Positions 14,849-24,196 of a stretch of 44,544 nucleotides of DNA are shown here, in pieces. The notes below the pieces were generated by a model that searched no databases, was not told the origin of the DNA, and saw only the letters and a program-made list of their open reading frames with translations. The stretch is from JBBIJR01 sp037445875 (GTDB lineage: Bacteria; CLD3; SB21): positions 1 through 44,544 of the forward strand of contig JBBIJR010000025.1 of the NCBI GenBank assembly GCA_037445875.1, in the 5' to 3' direction. Numbering within the stretch: the first letter of the stretch is position 1; each line of letters starts with the position of its first letter. Position numbers and translations under genes: made by a program.

Positions 14849-16117
14849 CTAGGCTTCTTCGCCGGTTTCTTTCTTAAAGTGCGGCAGGAAGTGCTCACCC
14901 CAACCAAACAGGAGCATCCCGAAGCCGATCAGGCTGAGTGTAAGCAGCCATTCGGTGGCGCTGGGAAAATAGCTGGGATTCACACGCGGTGAAACGATGG
15001 CCCAGGTGAGGCCGTGGAGTTCCTCCACCGCCAGACCGGGAATGACAATATTCAGGCGGAGGCCGAAAATGCCGGCCGCAATAAGGACCCCTGCCAGTGC
15101 CACGTAATGAGTGTTCTTGCGCGTGGGCAAGGCGAGGAGGGCGATGGGAATGATCGTACCCAGGACCACCTGCCAGACCCAGAAAACCCAGGCGTAAGGT
15201 CCGCTCACCACCATATCCATGCCCGCCATATGGCCGGGGATGCCCCCGCGATACGTGACCAGGAATTCCGAAATCTGGAATATTACATCGAGTACTAACA
15301 ACCCCAGAACGAGCTCGCCGAGCGACACGACTACATCCCTGTGCCTGGTCCATCCATCCTGAAAGACCGAGGCGATCACGGTCAGCAAAGCGCCGCCGCT
15401 GACCAGAGCCGAAAGCAAAAACAGAATGGGGAAAAGACCGCTGTGCCAGTGGGGCCTTGCCGCCACGACACCGAACAGCGCCCCCACACCCCCGTGAAAC
15501 ATGATAGCCAGGGGCACGCCGATCGTCGCCAGCACCCGTACGATCTTGCGATCGCGAAGGGCGGCCGCTTCGCCGTCATCTTTGGATCCTAACGACAGCC
15601 ATCGATACACCCTTCCCTTCAGCGTTGCCGCTCTGGATCCCACGACCAGATCGTGACGCAGTAAGAAGTATGTTTCTGCAAAGAGCAGCAACATGTACAG
15701 GCTGTACAAATAAATCATCCAGGCCATCGGGGATTTGAAGTTGGGATACATCATGACATGCCAGGACCTGCCCATATGCCCTAAGTCCACCCATATGGAA
15801 AACAATGCCATGATCAGCGTCACCAGTGCCGTGAAAATAGCGAGCCGTCCGATCTTCTCGTATTTCTTGATGTTGAAAACGAACACGAGCGACGACACCA
15901 GGAACGATCCGGCCGAAAGTCCGATAAAATAGATGTAGGAGGCCACCCAGAGCCCCCACGTAACGATGCTCCCGTAGTTGGCATCCAGGTGCCCGGTGGA
16001 CAATCGCAGGTACCAGCCTGCCAGGCCGACTCCGAAGAGAACAAATCCGACGGCCCAGAACGTCACCTTGAGCTTTCGGATCGTTCCGTCATTTCCCAAC
16101 CATTCTGAAACACTCAT
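14849..16117 (-). CDS. NrfD/PsrC-family membrane quinone-interacting subunit
   Basis: 422 residues from the ATG at 16117, with AAGGAG 8 bases upstream. About ten transmembrane helices are visible, beginning with VTFWAVGFVLFGVGLAGWYL, typical of long NrfD/PsrC proteins. It lies between the ferredoxin and molybdopterin subunit genes, the standard arrangement of a complex iron-sulfur molybdoenzyme. In the family this subunit anchors the complex and exchanges electrons with the quinone pool. Confidence 0.9.
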   Translation of the reverse strand: MSVSEWLGNDGTIRKLKVTFWAVGFVLFGVGLAGWYLRLSTGHLDANYGSIVTWGLWVASYIYFIGLSAGSFLVSSLVFVFNIKKYEKIGRLAIFTALVTLIMALFSIWVDLGHMGRSWHVMMYPNFKSPMAWMIYLYSLYMLLLFAETYFLLRHDLVVGSRAATLKGRVYRWLSLGSKDDGEAAALRDRKIVRVLATIGVPLAIMFHGGVGALFGVVAARPHWHSGLFPILFLLSALVSGGALLTVIASVFQDGWTRHRDVVVSLGELVLGLLVLDVIFQISEFLVTYRGGIPGHMAGMDMVVSGPYAWVFWVWQVVLGTIIPIALLALPTRKNTHYVALAGVLIAAGIFGLRLNIVIPGLAVEELHGLTWAIVSPRVNPSYFPSATEWLLTLSLIGFGMLLFGWGEHFLPHFKKETGEEA

Positions 16118-16131
16118 GGCGGCCACTCCTT

Positions 16132-17022
16132 CTAGATCAGATAGTAAACGTTTGGACTCGTCCCCAATTCTTCCTTGAGACGAATATACTGGCGTTCCTT
16201 CAGTAACGTGGAAACCTCGCTGTCGGGATCCATGAAGTCGCCGAAGTGGATCGCCTTACCGGTGCACGTTTTGGCGCAGGCCGGCCAACGGCCGGACTTG
16301 CGGTCGTACTTCCCTTCTTTATCTTGCAGATGCATGCACAGCATGCATTTGCGGACATTTCCAATCGGCGATTGGTCGGGTTCTCGCTTGCGGAATTGAT
16401 TGTATTCCTGCGACGGGATCTGCGCGTACGGCGTATGTTCCTCGACGGCAGGATAATTCTCTCCGAAGTCGAACCACCGAGCCGAGTACGGACATGCTGT
16501 CATGCAGTACCGGCACCCAATGCAGCGGTCATAATCCACTACGACGATTCCGTCCTGTTCCCGCTTGTAGGTGGCCGAGACCGGACACACGTCCACACAC
16601 GGGGGAAATTCGCAATGGAAGCAGGGCTTGGTCATGTAGGTCGGCTTGTCATAGGGACGGTTTTCCAGAATCTGATCGAACACGACCGTGTAATAAACCC
16701 CCGGCGGCGTTTTGTTTTCCGCTTTGCATGCCAGCACGCATGCGCGGCAGCCGACGCATCGCTTCGTATCAATGACCATTCCGTAACGGTACTTTTGTTT
16801 GGCATGAGCGGAGTGCTGTTGACCTGCTTTGGCGATCGCGGAGGTCGCGTTCAATAAGGCATGGGCACCCAGATAGGTCGCGAGACCACCGGCACCCAGC
16901 TTCAGGAGGTGCGAAATCAGATCGCGCCGATCCAGAACGCCGGGTCCTTCGTCGCCCTTCTCGCAGCCGGTCGCGTCGGGCAGGGACTCGCACAACCCGT
17001 CTCTAACGTCTTTATTCTCCAT
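16132..17022 (-). CDS. Four-cluster ferredoxin subunit of the molybdoenzyme (Tat-exported)
   Basis: 296 residues. The leader contains a twin-arginine motif (DRRDLISHLLKLG) and a hydrophobic stretch. Cysteine motifs for four Fe-S clusters follow: CVGCRACVLACKAE, CFHCEFPPCVDVCP, CIGCRYCMTACPYS, and CMLCMHL with CAKTC. This is the PsrB/NrfC/TtrB layout, carrying electrons between the membrane subunit and the catalytic subunit. GGAGAT precedes the ATG. The C-terminus ends KEELGTSPNVYYLI. Confidence 0.92.
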   Translation of the reverse strand: MENKDVRDGLCESLPDATGCEKGDEGPGVLDRRDLISHLLKLGAGGLATYLGAHALLNATSAIAKAGQQHSAHAKQKYRYGMVIDTKRCVGCRACVLACKAENKTPPGVYYTVVFDQILENRPYDKPTYMTKPCFHCEFPPCVDVCPVSATYKREQDGIVVVDYDRCIGCRYCMTACPYSARWFDFGENYPAVEEHTPYAQIPSQEYNQFRKREPDQSPIGNVRKCMLCMHLQDKEGKYDRKSGRWPACAKTCTGKAIHFGDFMDPDSEVSTLLKERQYIRLKEELGTSPNVYYLI

Positions 17023-17036
17023 GTTGCGATCTCCGA

Positions 17037-17186
17037 TTAAGAGTGATTATCATCCCGAACGGCCTTCTTGAACTCGGATATCCCCTTGCCCAGACCTCTC
17101 GCAAATTCAGGTATCTTTCGGCTGCCAAAAAGGACCAAAACAGCCACCACCACGACAATGATTTCCGGCATGCCCAAGCCAAACAT
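17037..17186 (-). CDS. tatA: Twin-arginine translocase component TatA/E
   Basis: 49 residues from the ATG at 17186, with GAGG 5 bases upstream. The sequence MFGLGMPEIIVVVVAVLVLF then GSRKIPEFARGLGKGISEFK is the classic TatA membrane helix, FGxxxxP hinge and amphipathic helix. It is shorter than usual at the C-terminus. It lies between the porin and ferredoxin genes, so it is a dedicated Tat pore subunit for exporting the Tat-tagged subunits made from the same operon. Confidence 0.93.
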   Translation of the reverse strand: MFGLGMPEIIVVVVAVLVLFGSRKIPEFARGLGKGISEFKKAVRDDNHS

Positions 17187-17247
17187 ACGTACCTCGCCCT
17201 CTTTCCAGGCGCCCGCGCGCCCGCCATGGCGCACAGAGCTTCAACTA

Positions 17248-18351
17248 TCATTTATAGACGTAGTAGAACGTTACGCGATACACGACGTCCGAATCACGGT
17301 TGCCAACACCGGAGGATTTCTTGGAGAACGTGTTCAACCAGATATTGGGCATCACGTGTACACTCTTGTGGGGTGCATAGTCCACTCCGGCCGTTATGAA
17401 GTTTTCCTTGTAGCCGGCATTCGTGACTTCGGTGTCGGGATCGAACATATCGAAACGGGCGAACGCGTTGAGTTTTTCCGTCAATTTGGTCCAGCCGAAG
17501 ACTGCCAGCCCGAAGGGTATGACATCGGACGTGTCGGTAGAGTTCTTCTGTGTCTGTCGAACCCCTTCCACTCCCACTGTGAATCTTTCCACCTGGTAGG
17601 CGGCGAAACCCTTCAAGGTCATCTTGCTCATGTCCGTTTTGTTGGATTTGTTGAGCAGGTCCTTTTCATAGTCGGCGTAGGCTTCGACCACAAGCCCTTT
17701 GACCGGTTGGACGCTCCCGTTCAGGTAATATTTTCTGGACTTGTTGTTTTCCGGTTTTTGCCCGTTGCCGTTGCCGACCATGAGCGCGTAGCCGAACTTA
17801 TCATCGTTGCCCGCTTTTCCGCGCACCATGATGCCGATGTCTGAGGCACTTCCCAGACCGCGGAAGTCCGCCACCGTCTTTTCGATGGAACGATAATTCC
17901 ACATCTTCTCTGCCGCACTACCCGGACTGCTCCACGTGGGGGTAGGAACCATACCGACCATGATACTTCCTTTGGGAATCAGGTTCTTCCATTCCAGAAA
18001 AGCGGTCTTGATAAACAGCGTATGGCGTCCGACGGTCGGTTTGCCGTTCTTGTCTTCTCCGTATTCGGCTGCCTTATCGTTGCCTTCCAGGAGGAACTGA
18101 GCCTGGAAGTTCTCGCTGATTGTGTGGTCATAGTACAGGTATAAACGGCGAAACATGAAGCCCGATTGCTTCCGGGGAAACCCGGCATACTGGGATCCAC
18201 TGCCGGTGGAGTCGCCGTTGGCCTTGTAGAAGTAGTCACCAAACACATATCCATGAACTTTGCCCGCCGGCTGGTCCTGGGCAAAACCGGCGATCCCGGC
18301 AAACAAGATGATCAGCATCACCCCTGTCACAGAGAGGAGCAGCTTTTTCAT
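17248..18351 (-). CDS. Outer-membrane porin, phosphate-selective-porin-like
   Basis: 367 residues with a signal peptide cleaved near GFAQD. The rest is a beta-barrel pattern of alternating hydrophobic strands with aromatic girdles (GYVFGDYFYKA, FMFRRLYLYYDHTI). It ends in VTFYYVYK, close to the usual C-terminal aromatic signature. It resembles short-chain OprO/OprP-like porins. As first gene of the molybdoenzyme operon, it may admit the oxyanion substrate (arsenate resembles phosphate); this is inference. AAGGGA lies before the ATG. Confidence 0.78.
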   Translation of the reverse strand: MKKLLLSVTGVMLIILFAGIAGFAQDQPAGKVHGYVFGDYFYKANGDSTGSGSQYAGFPRKQSGFMFRRLYLYYDHTISENFQAQFLLEGNDKAAEYGEDKNGKPTVGRHTLFIKTAFLEWKNLIPKGSIMVGMVPTPTWSSPGSAAEKMWNYRSIEKTVADFRGLGSASDIGIMVRGKAGNDDKFGYALMVGNGNGQKPENNKSRKYYLNGSVQPVKGLVVEAYADYEKDLLNKSNKTDMSKMTLKGFAAYQVERFTVGVEGVRQTQKNSTDTSDVIPFGLAVFGWTKLTEKLNAFARFDMFDPDTEVTNAGYKENFITAGVDYAPHKSVHVMPNIWLNTFSKKSSGVGNRDSDVVYRVTFYYVYK

Positions 18352-18405
18352 GTTCTGAATCCCTTAAGTTAGATTACAAACGCAAATGGCCGTCGGGTAA
18401 CGCAA

Positions 18406-18488
18406 TCAATAGGCGTGCCGAACGACTGGATTTGTGTACATTACAATAAATTCGACACTTAGGTGTTGGCCGCATTGAGGGTAACACC
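18406..18488 (-). promoter_or_regulatory. Candidate sigma54-type promoter and activator site before the porin operon
   Basis: On the minus strand CGGCACG-N4-TTGA (18420-18406) resembles the sigma54 consensus TGGCACG-N4-TTGC, with mismatches at the first and last bases; the last is normally strongly conserved. Upstream, an inverted repeat GGTGTT (18462-18467) and AACACC (18483-18488) could be an enhancer-type binding site. The next gene upstream encodes a GAFTGA-containing sigma54 activator, which is why I looked here. Confidence 0.32.
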
Positions 18489-18536
18489 CGGGGTGGGCGC
18501 GAGATTCCGCGGATGTGGGCGTTTTCTCGCGAAACG

Positions 18537-19898
18537 CTAATGACCGGAGTCCAACTTGTGTTTGTCTATTTTTGTGCGCAAGGTGGAAACGGGAATGGAT
18601 AGAAGTTCCGCCGCCCTGGTCTTGTTGCCTGAAGCCAGGGTCAGAGCTCTTTTGAGGGCGTTCTTTTCGATCTCGGACAGCATCTCATCCAGAGGCTTCT
18701 CTCCAATATTCATCAGGGTCCGGGCGGAAGTAGGACTGATGATTTCGCATGGCACCTTGCCGATGTCGATCCTCCCATGCGGCGACATGAGAACCATGCG
18801 CTCGACCACATTCCTTAACTCGCGGACGTTGCCTTCCCATGCACAGTTCTCCAGGATGGGTAGGACTTCGGCGTCTATGTCCACCGCTCTGTCCGGCGAG
18901 AACTTCTTAATATAATACTGAACGAGGTCTCGAATGTCTTCTCTTCGCTCACGAAGAGGTTTTAGCCGTATCGGAAAGACGTTCAAACGATAGTAAAGGT
19001 CCTCACGAAATTTGCCGTCATCGACCATTCTTTTCAAATCGGCCTTGGTCGAGGCAATGACCCGGACGTCCACTTTGATGGAGCGACTGCCGCCGACACG
19101 CTCCAATTCCCTTTCCTCCAGTACCCTCAGAAGTTTCACCTGGAGTTCTATCGGGATATCGTCCACGTCGTCGAGGTAGATCGTCCCGGTGTCGGCCAGC
19201 TCGAATTTACCCTGTTTTTCTTTGATGGCTCCCGTAAAGGCGCCTTTTTCATGGCCAAACAACTCGCTTTCGAAAATCTCTCTCGAAAGGATCGCGCAAC
19301 TGACTTTGACCATCGGTCTGTCGTGGCGCAGACTGTTGTAATGGATAACGTTGGCAATCAATTCCTTCCCCGTTCCGGTCTCCCCGGTTATCAATACGGT
19401 CGTGTTGGTACCCACCACGACCCGTATGAGGTCGAACGTCTCCCGCATCGTCGTACTGTGGCCGACCACGGCGCTGAAATCGTACTGCTCGCCGAGCCGT
19501 GTCCTCAACTCTGCGTTTTCTCGTTTGACAGCGATCAGTTCATCGATCTTCTGTACACGTAGCAGAATCTCATCCGCGGTGAAAGGTTTGGTCAGATAGT
19601 CAAAGGCCCCGGCCTTCATCGCCTGAACGGCCGTATCCACCGACCCAAAGGCCGTCATCATGATGACGAAGATGCCGGAATCCATGGACTTGATTCTCCT
19701 CAGCAATTCGATCCCATCCATCGCGGGCATCTTAATGTCCGAGATTACGATGTCCACTTTCTGCTTCGACATGGCATCGAGCAAATCGAGCGGGTTATCA
19801 AACGACTGCGCGTCGAAGCCCGCCTCCCGCAAGTCGTCGGTTGTACTCACGCGAATGGTTGCTTCGTCGTCAACAACAAAAACCCTCAATCCGGGCAT
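18537..19898 (-). CDS. NtrC-family sigma54-dependent response regulator
   Basis: 453 residues. The receiver domain is at 1-120 with the phosphorylatable aspartate in VDIVISDIKMPAMDG. The AAA+ domain is at about 140-370, with Walker A GETGTGKE and the sigma54-contact loop GAFTGA. A Fis-type helix-turn-helix ends the protein (KTRAAELLSIPVSTLRTKI). It starts 3 bases after the kinase stop, forming an X-S-R unit with the two genes before it. In AioXSR and ArxXSR systems the corresponding regulator switches on arsenite-responsive respiratory genes. Here the porin-molybdoenzyme operon directly downstream is the natural target. Confidence 0.92.
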   Translation of the reverse strand: MPGLRVFVVDDEATIRVSTTDDLREAGFDAQSFDNPLDLLDAMSKQKVDIVISDIKMPAMDGIELLRRIKSMDSGIFVIMMTAFGSVDTAVQAMKAGAFDYLTKPFTADEILLRVQKIDELIAVKRENAELRTRLGEQYDFSAVVGHSTTMRETFDLIRVVVGTNTTVLITGETGTGKELIANVIHYNSLRHDRPMVKVSCAILSREIFESELFGHEKGAFTGAIKEKQGKFELADTGTIYLDDVDDIPIELQVKLLRVLEERELERVGGSRSIKVDVRVIASTKADLKRMVDDGKFREDLYYRLNVFPIRLKPLRERREDIRDLVQYYIKKFSPDRAVDIDAEVLPILENCAWEGNVRELRNVVERMVLMSPHGRIDIGKVPCEIISPTSARTLMNIGEKPLDEMLSEIEKNALKRALTLASGNKTRAAELLSIPVSTLRTKIDKHKLDSGH

Positions 19899-19901
19899 AG
19901 G

Positions 19902-21398
19902 TTATTTTCCCGTGGGAAAGACGATGGTAAATTGGGTGCCGAGGCCCGTTTGACTCCTCACCGAAATATCTCCCCCGTGATCCTTAATAATCCGGTAACT
20001 CACGGATAAACCCAGACCCGTGCCCTCGCCGACTTTTTTCGTGGTGAAGAACGGATCAAAAACATGCTGGATGTGTTCTTCCGATATGCCATGGCCGGTA
20101 TCGGTTATTTCACACCTGACAACATCCGCGTTGGGCTGGATAAGAAACCTGATCACCTTTGGACACACCTGCTCCGATCGGACTCTTTCGTGGATGGCAT
20201 CCACGGCATTCAGAATGAGATTCACGAAGACCTGTTCGAGCTGATGGGCGTCTCCGCGGATCGTGGGCACGATCAATGGAAAATTCCTTTCAATGGTGAT
20301 GTTCGCTTTTTCAAGGCGATGCCCTGCGAGAGTCAGGGCATTTTCAATGAGGTGCGGTATGGAGATGTCCTGAAACTGGACTTCGTGCTTGCGTGTAAAA
20401 TTCAACAGTCCCTGGACAACTTTTTCGACGCGGTCGGCGGCTTCGCTCATAATGGCCAGGTACTGCCTGTTCTGGTCCACATTTCCGGGATCTCTGGAGA
20501 GGCGCCGAATGCAATTCTGCAAGCCGGCGATGGGGTTGTTGACTTCATGAGCAATGCCGGCCGCCAGCGTGCCCACAGCGGCCAATTTTTCCGACTGCAG
20601 CAACGTGCGCTGTGCGGACTGCAGTTCGGCATACGTTTTCTCGAGCCGTTCGAGCATCCGATTGAATTGCCCTGCCAACACGTCCAACTCATCCTCTGCG
20701 CGCCAACGCATCCTGAACCGACCGAGAAGTCTGTCCCTGATCTGGATACGGAGCCTTGACCGGGGGGAGCCCAGCTCGAGACGATCGGCGACCGATGTCA
20801 TGCTCTTGATCGGCTGGGTAATGATTTACGCAAAGACAAAGGCGCCGGCAATTCCGATAGTTAGAAACGCGCCGACCATCAGGAAGAAGATATTGATCGT
20901 TTCCTGCACCTTGTCGCGGATAGGCTTTTCAGCCAGACCGATACGTACAGCGCCGATCCGTCCGTCCAGAATGGGAACGGCCATATCCCTGATGACATAG
21001 TCTCTCCGTTCGCTGGGTATAATCGATCGGATGTTGGTCTCCTTCCCGGGAAGAACCGTGTTGGCCGCAATCAAGGCAGGAGGCACGGCATCCTGAAAAG
21101 AATGCGCCGTTACCTCCTTTCCACCGTTCAGGATGAAGATGTATTCGATCGTGGAATCTATCTCACGAACGTTATCGATCAGCTTCTGAAGGGTGACCAC
21201 ATCATCGTAAAGCATGGGCGCAACCGCCTGGCTCGCGAGATTCCTCGCAATGAATAATCCGCGACTCTCCAATTCCTGGCCAAGCGGCTCATACACCTCT
21301 CTCCATATCAGAACAACGTTGACCGTTCCGAATATCGTCACGATGCCGGTGAGAGCGATCGTGAACTTCCAGAATAACGGAAGAGAGAAGCGTTTCAT
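19902..21398 (-). pseudogene. Sensor histidine kinase interrupted by an in-frame TAA
   Basis: The N-terminal part (from 21398) has a transmembrane helix, a periplasmic sensor of ~140 residues and a second helix ending AGAFVFA. A TAA stop then occurs at 20826-20828. The same frame continues without another stop as IITQPIKSMTSVADRL (HAMP) and an H-box AAGIAHEVNNP. It goes on through the N-box NLILNAVDAI to the G-boxes DTGHGIS and GTGLGLS, ending at 19902. A single base change explains the lesion. The gene overlaps the sensor-protein gene by 4 bases and is followed by the regulator. It may be inactive, read through, or the stop may be a sequencing error. Confidence 0.85.
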
Positions 21399-22366
21399 CG
21401 GTTTCGAATGGGTTTTACGGATGCATAATTACTCTCGTCACCCAACTGAAACTTATCGATGAGCAACTTACTCAGGATTTCTTTTCCGTCGGGATCCCTG
21501 TCCATCTCTAACAGAACGTTCTGAATGGACTGCTTCGTCCGGACGTCGATGGCCCAGGGAACGACCACGGGCGGAATGCCGAATTTTTCCGATTTGCCAA
21601 TGATTCGTATATCCTCAATTCGATCAGGATGAAATGTTTTCAGGTATTCGTAGATCAATCCGTCGATACACGCCCCATCGACAATTCTTTTTGCGACCAT
21701 TTGAATCGAATAGTCGTGTGCATAGGTGAATACGGTCTTGGAAAAAAACTCATCGACGGTGCTGCCGAGCCCGTGAACCCTGTTTACAGCGTAGAAATAT
21801 CCTGAATTGGACAGCGGATCCGAGAACGCAAAGCTCCTTCCCTTGAAATCTTCGAATCGATGTATCGGAGAAGTCTTGTGCGTGATGATATACGATTGAT
21901 AAAAGGGTTCGCCCTGAATGACCGGTACGACCAGAAGTTCCATGCCGTGCCTGGATCTTCCTTCCGCGTAGGCCCCCGAACAAACAAAGGCGAAATCGAT
22001 CTCATTGCGGCCGATCAACACATTGACTTCTTCGTAGGTTTTCTTCTGTACAAATTTAATGGGTCGTCCCATTTTGGCCGAAATGTATTGGATCATTTCT
22101 TCATAATAAACGAAGGTCTCTTTGGGAGAGATCACACCCGCTATGGCCACGTTGAGCGGTTTGAGTGAATCGGGCGGCGCAGATTTCTCGGCGGGGAGCT
22201 TGCTTTCGGTGAAATCGACAACAATGGGCGGTTCGTTCTTTTCCGTCCGACCCCCGCAGCCGATCGCTGCCGACCATGATACGGCTAAACCGCTCATGAA
22301 CAGGCGGATGAGGCACATCCTCAGCATGGAATAGCCAATCGAGGTCAAAACGGCGCAACCTCTCAT
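21395..22366 (-). CDS. PhnD-like periplasmic binding lipoprotein, sensor component (AioX/ArxX-like)
   Basis: 323 residues from the ATG at 22366; the ATGs at 22327 and 22297 are also possible. All lead into a lipobox ending SAAIGC. The body is a PhnD-type substrate-binding fold: LNVAIAGVISPKETF at the start, EIDFAFVCSGAYAEG in the binding region, RFEDFKGRSFAFSDPLSNSG, and VVVPWAIDV later. A cysteine (about residue 129) lies in FVCSG; in AioX a cysteine is known to take part in arsenite binding. Its stop overlaps the kinase start, so it is likely the periplasmic ligand detector. The 212 bases upstream show no gene. Confidence 0.82.
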   Translation of the reverse strand: MRGCAVLTSIGYSMLRMCLIRLFMSGLAVSWSAAIGCGGRTEKNEPPIVVDFTESKLPAEKSAPPDSLKPLNVAIAGVISPKETFVYYEEMIQYISAKMGRPIKFVQKKTYEEVNVLIGRNEIDFAFVCSGAYAEGRSRHGMELLVVPVIQGEPFYQSYIITHKTSPIHRFEDFKGRSFAFSDPLSNSGYFYAVNRVHGLGSTVDEFFSKTVFTYAHDYSIQMVAKRIVDGACIDGLIYEYLKTFHPDRIEDIRIIGKSEKFGIPPVVVPWAIDVRTKQSIQNVLLEMDRDPDGKEILSKLLIDKFQLGDESNYASVKPIRNR

Positions 22367-22578
22367 TCGTGTACTCTGCGGACAAGATAGGATTCCATTG
22401 GATTCGGATCAATGTTTCTTGCGACGGAGGTCTTCTCAAAGGCGGGTTTTTTCGCGGCGGGGACGGAACAGCCCATCGTCGAAGCAATGAAAAGCTTCGT
22501 CTGAACCCTGGCCGGAACTACCAAACAAGATAAATAGATGCCCCCCAGCGCGAGCCTGGCCTTTTGCCAGAAAGGACT

Positions 22579-23658
22579 TCACGGCATGACCCTGTCGGTC
22601 GCTGGACTGTCTGTAACCTCAGGGAAATACCTCCTCTTCATCCACAACGCCACGTCCACCAGGAGGATCAGCGCGGGCACTTCGACCAACGGTCCGATGA
22701 CGGTCGCAAACGCGGTTGAGGAATTGATCCCGAACACGGCCACGGCCACGGCAATGGCGAGTTCGAAATCGTTGCTGCCGGCGGTGAAGGCGGCGGTCGC
22801 CGATTGTTCATAGCCGGCTCCCATTTTCCGGGCCAGGAAAAACGTAATAAAAAACATCCCGGCGAAATAGAACAGATACGGAATGGCCACCCGAAGAACG
22901 TCCATCGGCAATTCGACGATCGTTTCACCCTTGAACGAAAACATGACGAAAATGGTGAACAGGAGCGCTACCGGCGTCAGGACGGAAATCTTCGGGACAA
23001 AGGACATGTGATACCACGCCTTATCCCGGATTTGCAGCAACAACACGCGTGTGAGCAGGCCTGCTGCAAAAGGAATTCCGAGATAGATCAAAACCGTGAT
23101 CGCAATTTCACCGATGGAAATCTCCACCAGCGCACCGCCAAAACCGAACAGTGGCGGCAGAAAGGTGATGAAGATGTAGGCATACACCGAATACAAGAAC
23201 ACCTGGAAGAGGGCGTTGAAGGCCACAAGGCCGGCCGCCAACTCGGAATCGCCTTTGGCCAGGTCGTTCCATACCAGCACCATGGCAATGCACCGAGCAA
23301 GTCCCACGAGAATCACGCCGACCATCATGTCGGACTTGTCCGGCAGCAGCAGTAACGCGAGCAGGAACATGATAACCGGTCCGACGATCCAATTCTGGAC
23401 CAGCGACAGCAACAACAGCTTGAGGTTCCTGAAAACGACCGGCAGTTCCTCGTACTTCACCTTGGCCAGCGGCGGATACATCATCAGGATCAGGCCGATG
23501 GCGATAGGAATGTTTGTCGTTCCGGAACTGAGCGAATCCCAGAAGCCGGCGATTTCCGGAAAAACAAACCCTGCCCCGACACCGATGAACATGACGAGAA
23601 AAATCCACAGGGTGAGATAGCGATCACAAAATGGAAGTTGTTTCGCAACGTTGCTCAC
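22579..23658 (-). CDS. acr3: Arsenite efflux transporter, ACR3 family
   Basis: 359 residues starting at a GTG (23658) preceded by GAGGAGG. Ten transmembrane helices are seen. The conserved ACR3 segment GLARCIAMVLVWNDLA carries the essential cysteine, and TAAFTAGSNDFELAIAVA the conserved asparagine-phenylalanine-glutamate motif. The protein expels arsenite from the cytoplasm. It is the last of the resistance genes before the sensor/regulator genes on the same strand, 46 bases after the CcmH-like gene. Confidence 0.95.
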   Translation of the reverse strand: MSNVAKQLPFCDRYLTLWIFLVMFIGVGAGFVFPEIAGFWDSLSSGTTNIPIAIGLILMMYPPLAKVKYEELPVVFRNLKLLLLSLVQNWIVGPVIMFLLALLLLPDKSDMMVGVILVGLARCIAMVLVWNDLAKGDSELAAGLVAFNALFQVFLYSVYAYIFITFLPPLFGFGGALVEISIGEIAITVLIYLGIPFAAGLLTRVLLLQIRDKAWYHMSFVPKISVLTPVALLFTIFVMFSFKGETIVELPMDVLRVAIPYLFYFAGMFFITFFLARKMGAGYEQSATAAFTAGSNDFELAIAVAVAVFGINSSTAFATVIGPLVEVPALILLVDVALWMKRRYFPEVTDSPATDRVMP

Positions 23659-23704
23659 GTCGGCCTCCTCAATAAGGTATCATCAAGGTGGATAATGGAT
23701 AACG

Positions 23705-24196
23705 TCAAGCCAGGGTTTTCAATTCATTCTCGATCCTCTTATTCATCGAATCTTCGACAGGGGCCGACGACGTTTTCCGGCTGGGCGCATATCGGGCGAT
23801 CCGCTTGACATACCAGGCCAGGCCTGCACCGCTGACAGCCATCACGAGCCCCAGGAACACCCACAGGGTCAGATTGAATCCCCTGGGCCTGGGAACGGAC
23901 AGGATCCGTTCTCCGTATTCATCGATGAATTCCTGCACTATTTGTTCGTCCGTTTTGCCCGTGAGGATTCCAACGCGGATCTTTTCTTTCACGGCCTTAG
24001 CCGCGTCCGACTGGTGCACATCGGCCGTTTGGCTCCAACAACAGGGTGCAATCAGCTGCGCGGCAATCCGGTTTACGCGGTCGGGTGAAACGGACCCACT
24101 GTCTTGAGCAACCGCTCCGGTCGCCAGGAGTGCCATCAGTAGAATCACCGTTTGCGGACGGCGACACGCTTCGGTTATCATCTTGGTTTTCATCAT
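23705..24196 (-). CDS. CcmH-like membrane protein with variant cysteine motif
   Basis: 163 residues with an N-terminal signal helix ending near GAVAQ. The domain is about residues 40-110: LIAPCCWSQTADVHQSDAA, where CcmH/NrfF proteins normally have LRCxxCQ. It continues with the typical AKAVKEKIRVGILTGKTDEQI and EYGERILSVP. A transmembrane helix (LWVFLGLVMAVSGAGLAWYV) and a polar tail follow. CcmH reduces apocytochrome cysteines before haem ligation. Here adjacent cysteines in PCCW replace CxxC. The start overlaps the stop of the thioredoxin-like gene. Its presence inside an arsenic operon is unusual. Confidence 0.75.
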   Translation of the reverse strand: MMKTKMITEACRRPQTVILLMALLATGAVAQDSGSVSPDRVNRIAAQLIAPCCWSQTADVHQSDAAKAVKEKIRVGILTGKTDEQIVQEFIDEYGERILSVPRPRGFNLTLWVFLGLVMAVSGAGLAWYVKRIARYAPSRKTSSAPVEDSMNKRIENELKTLA

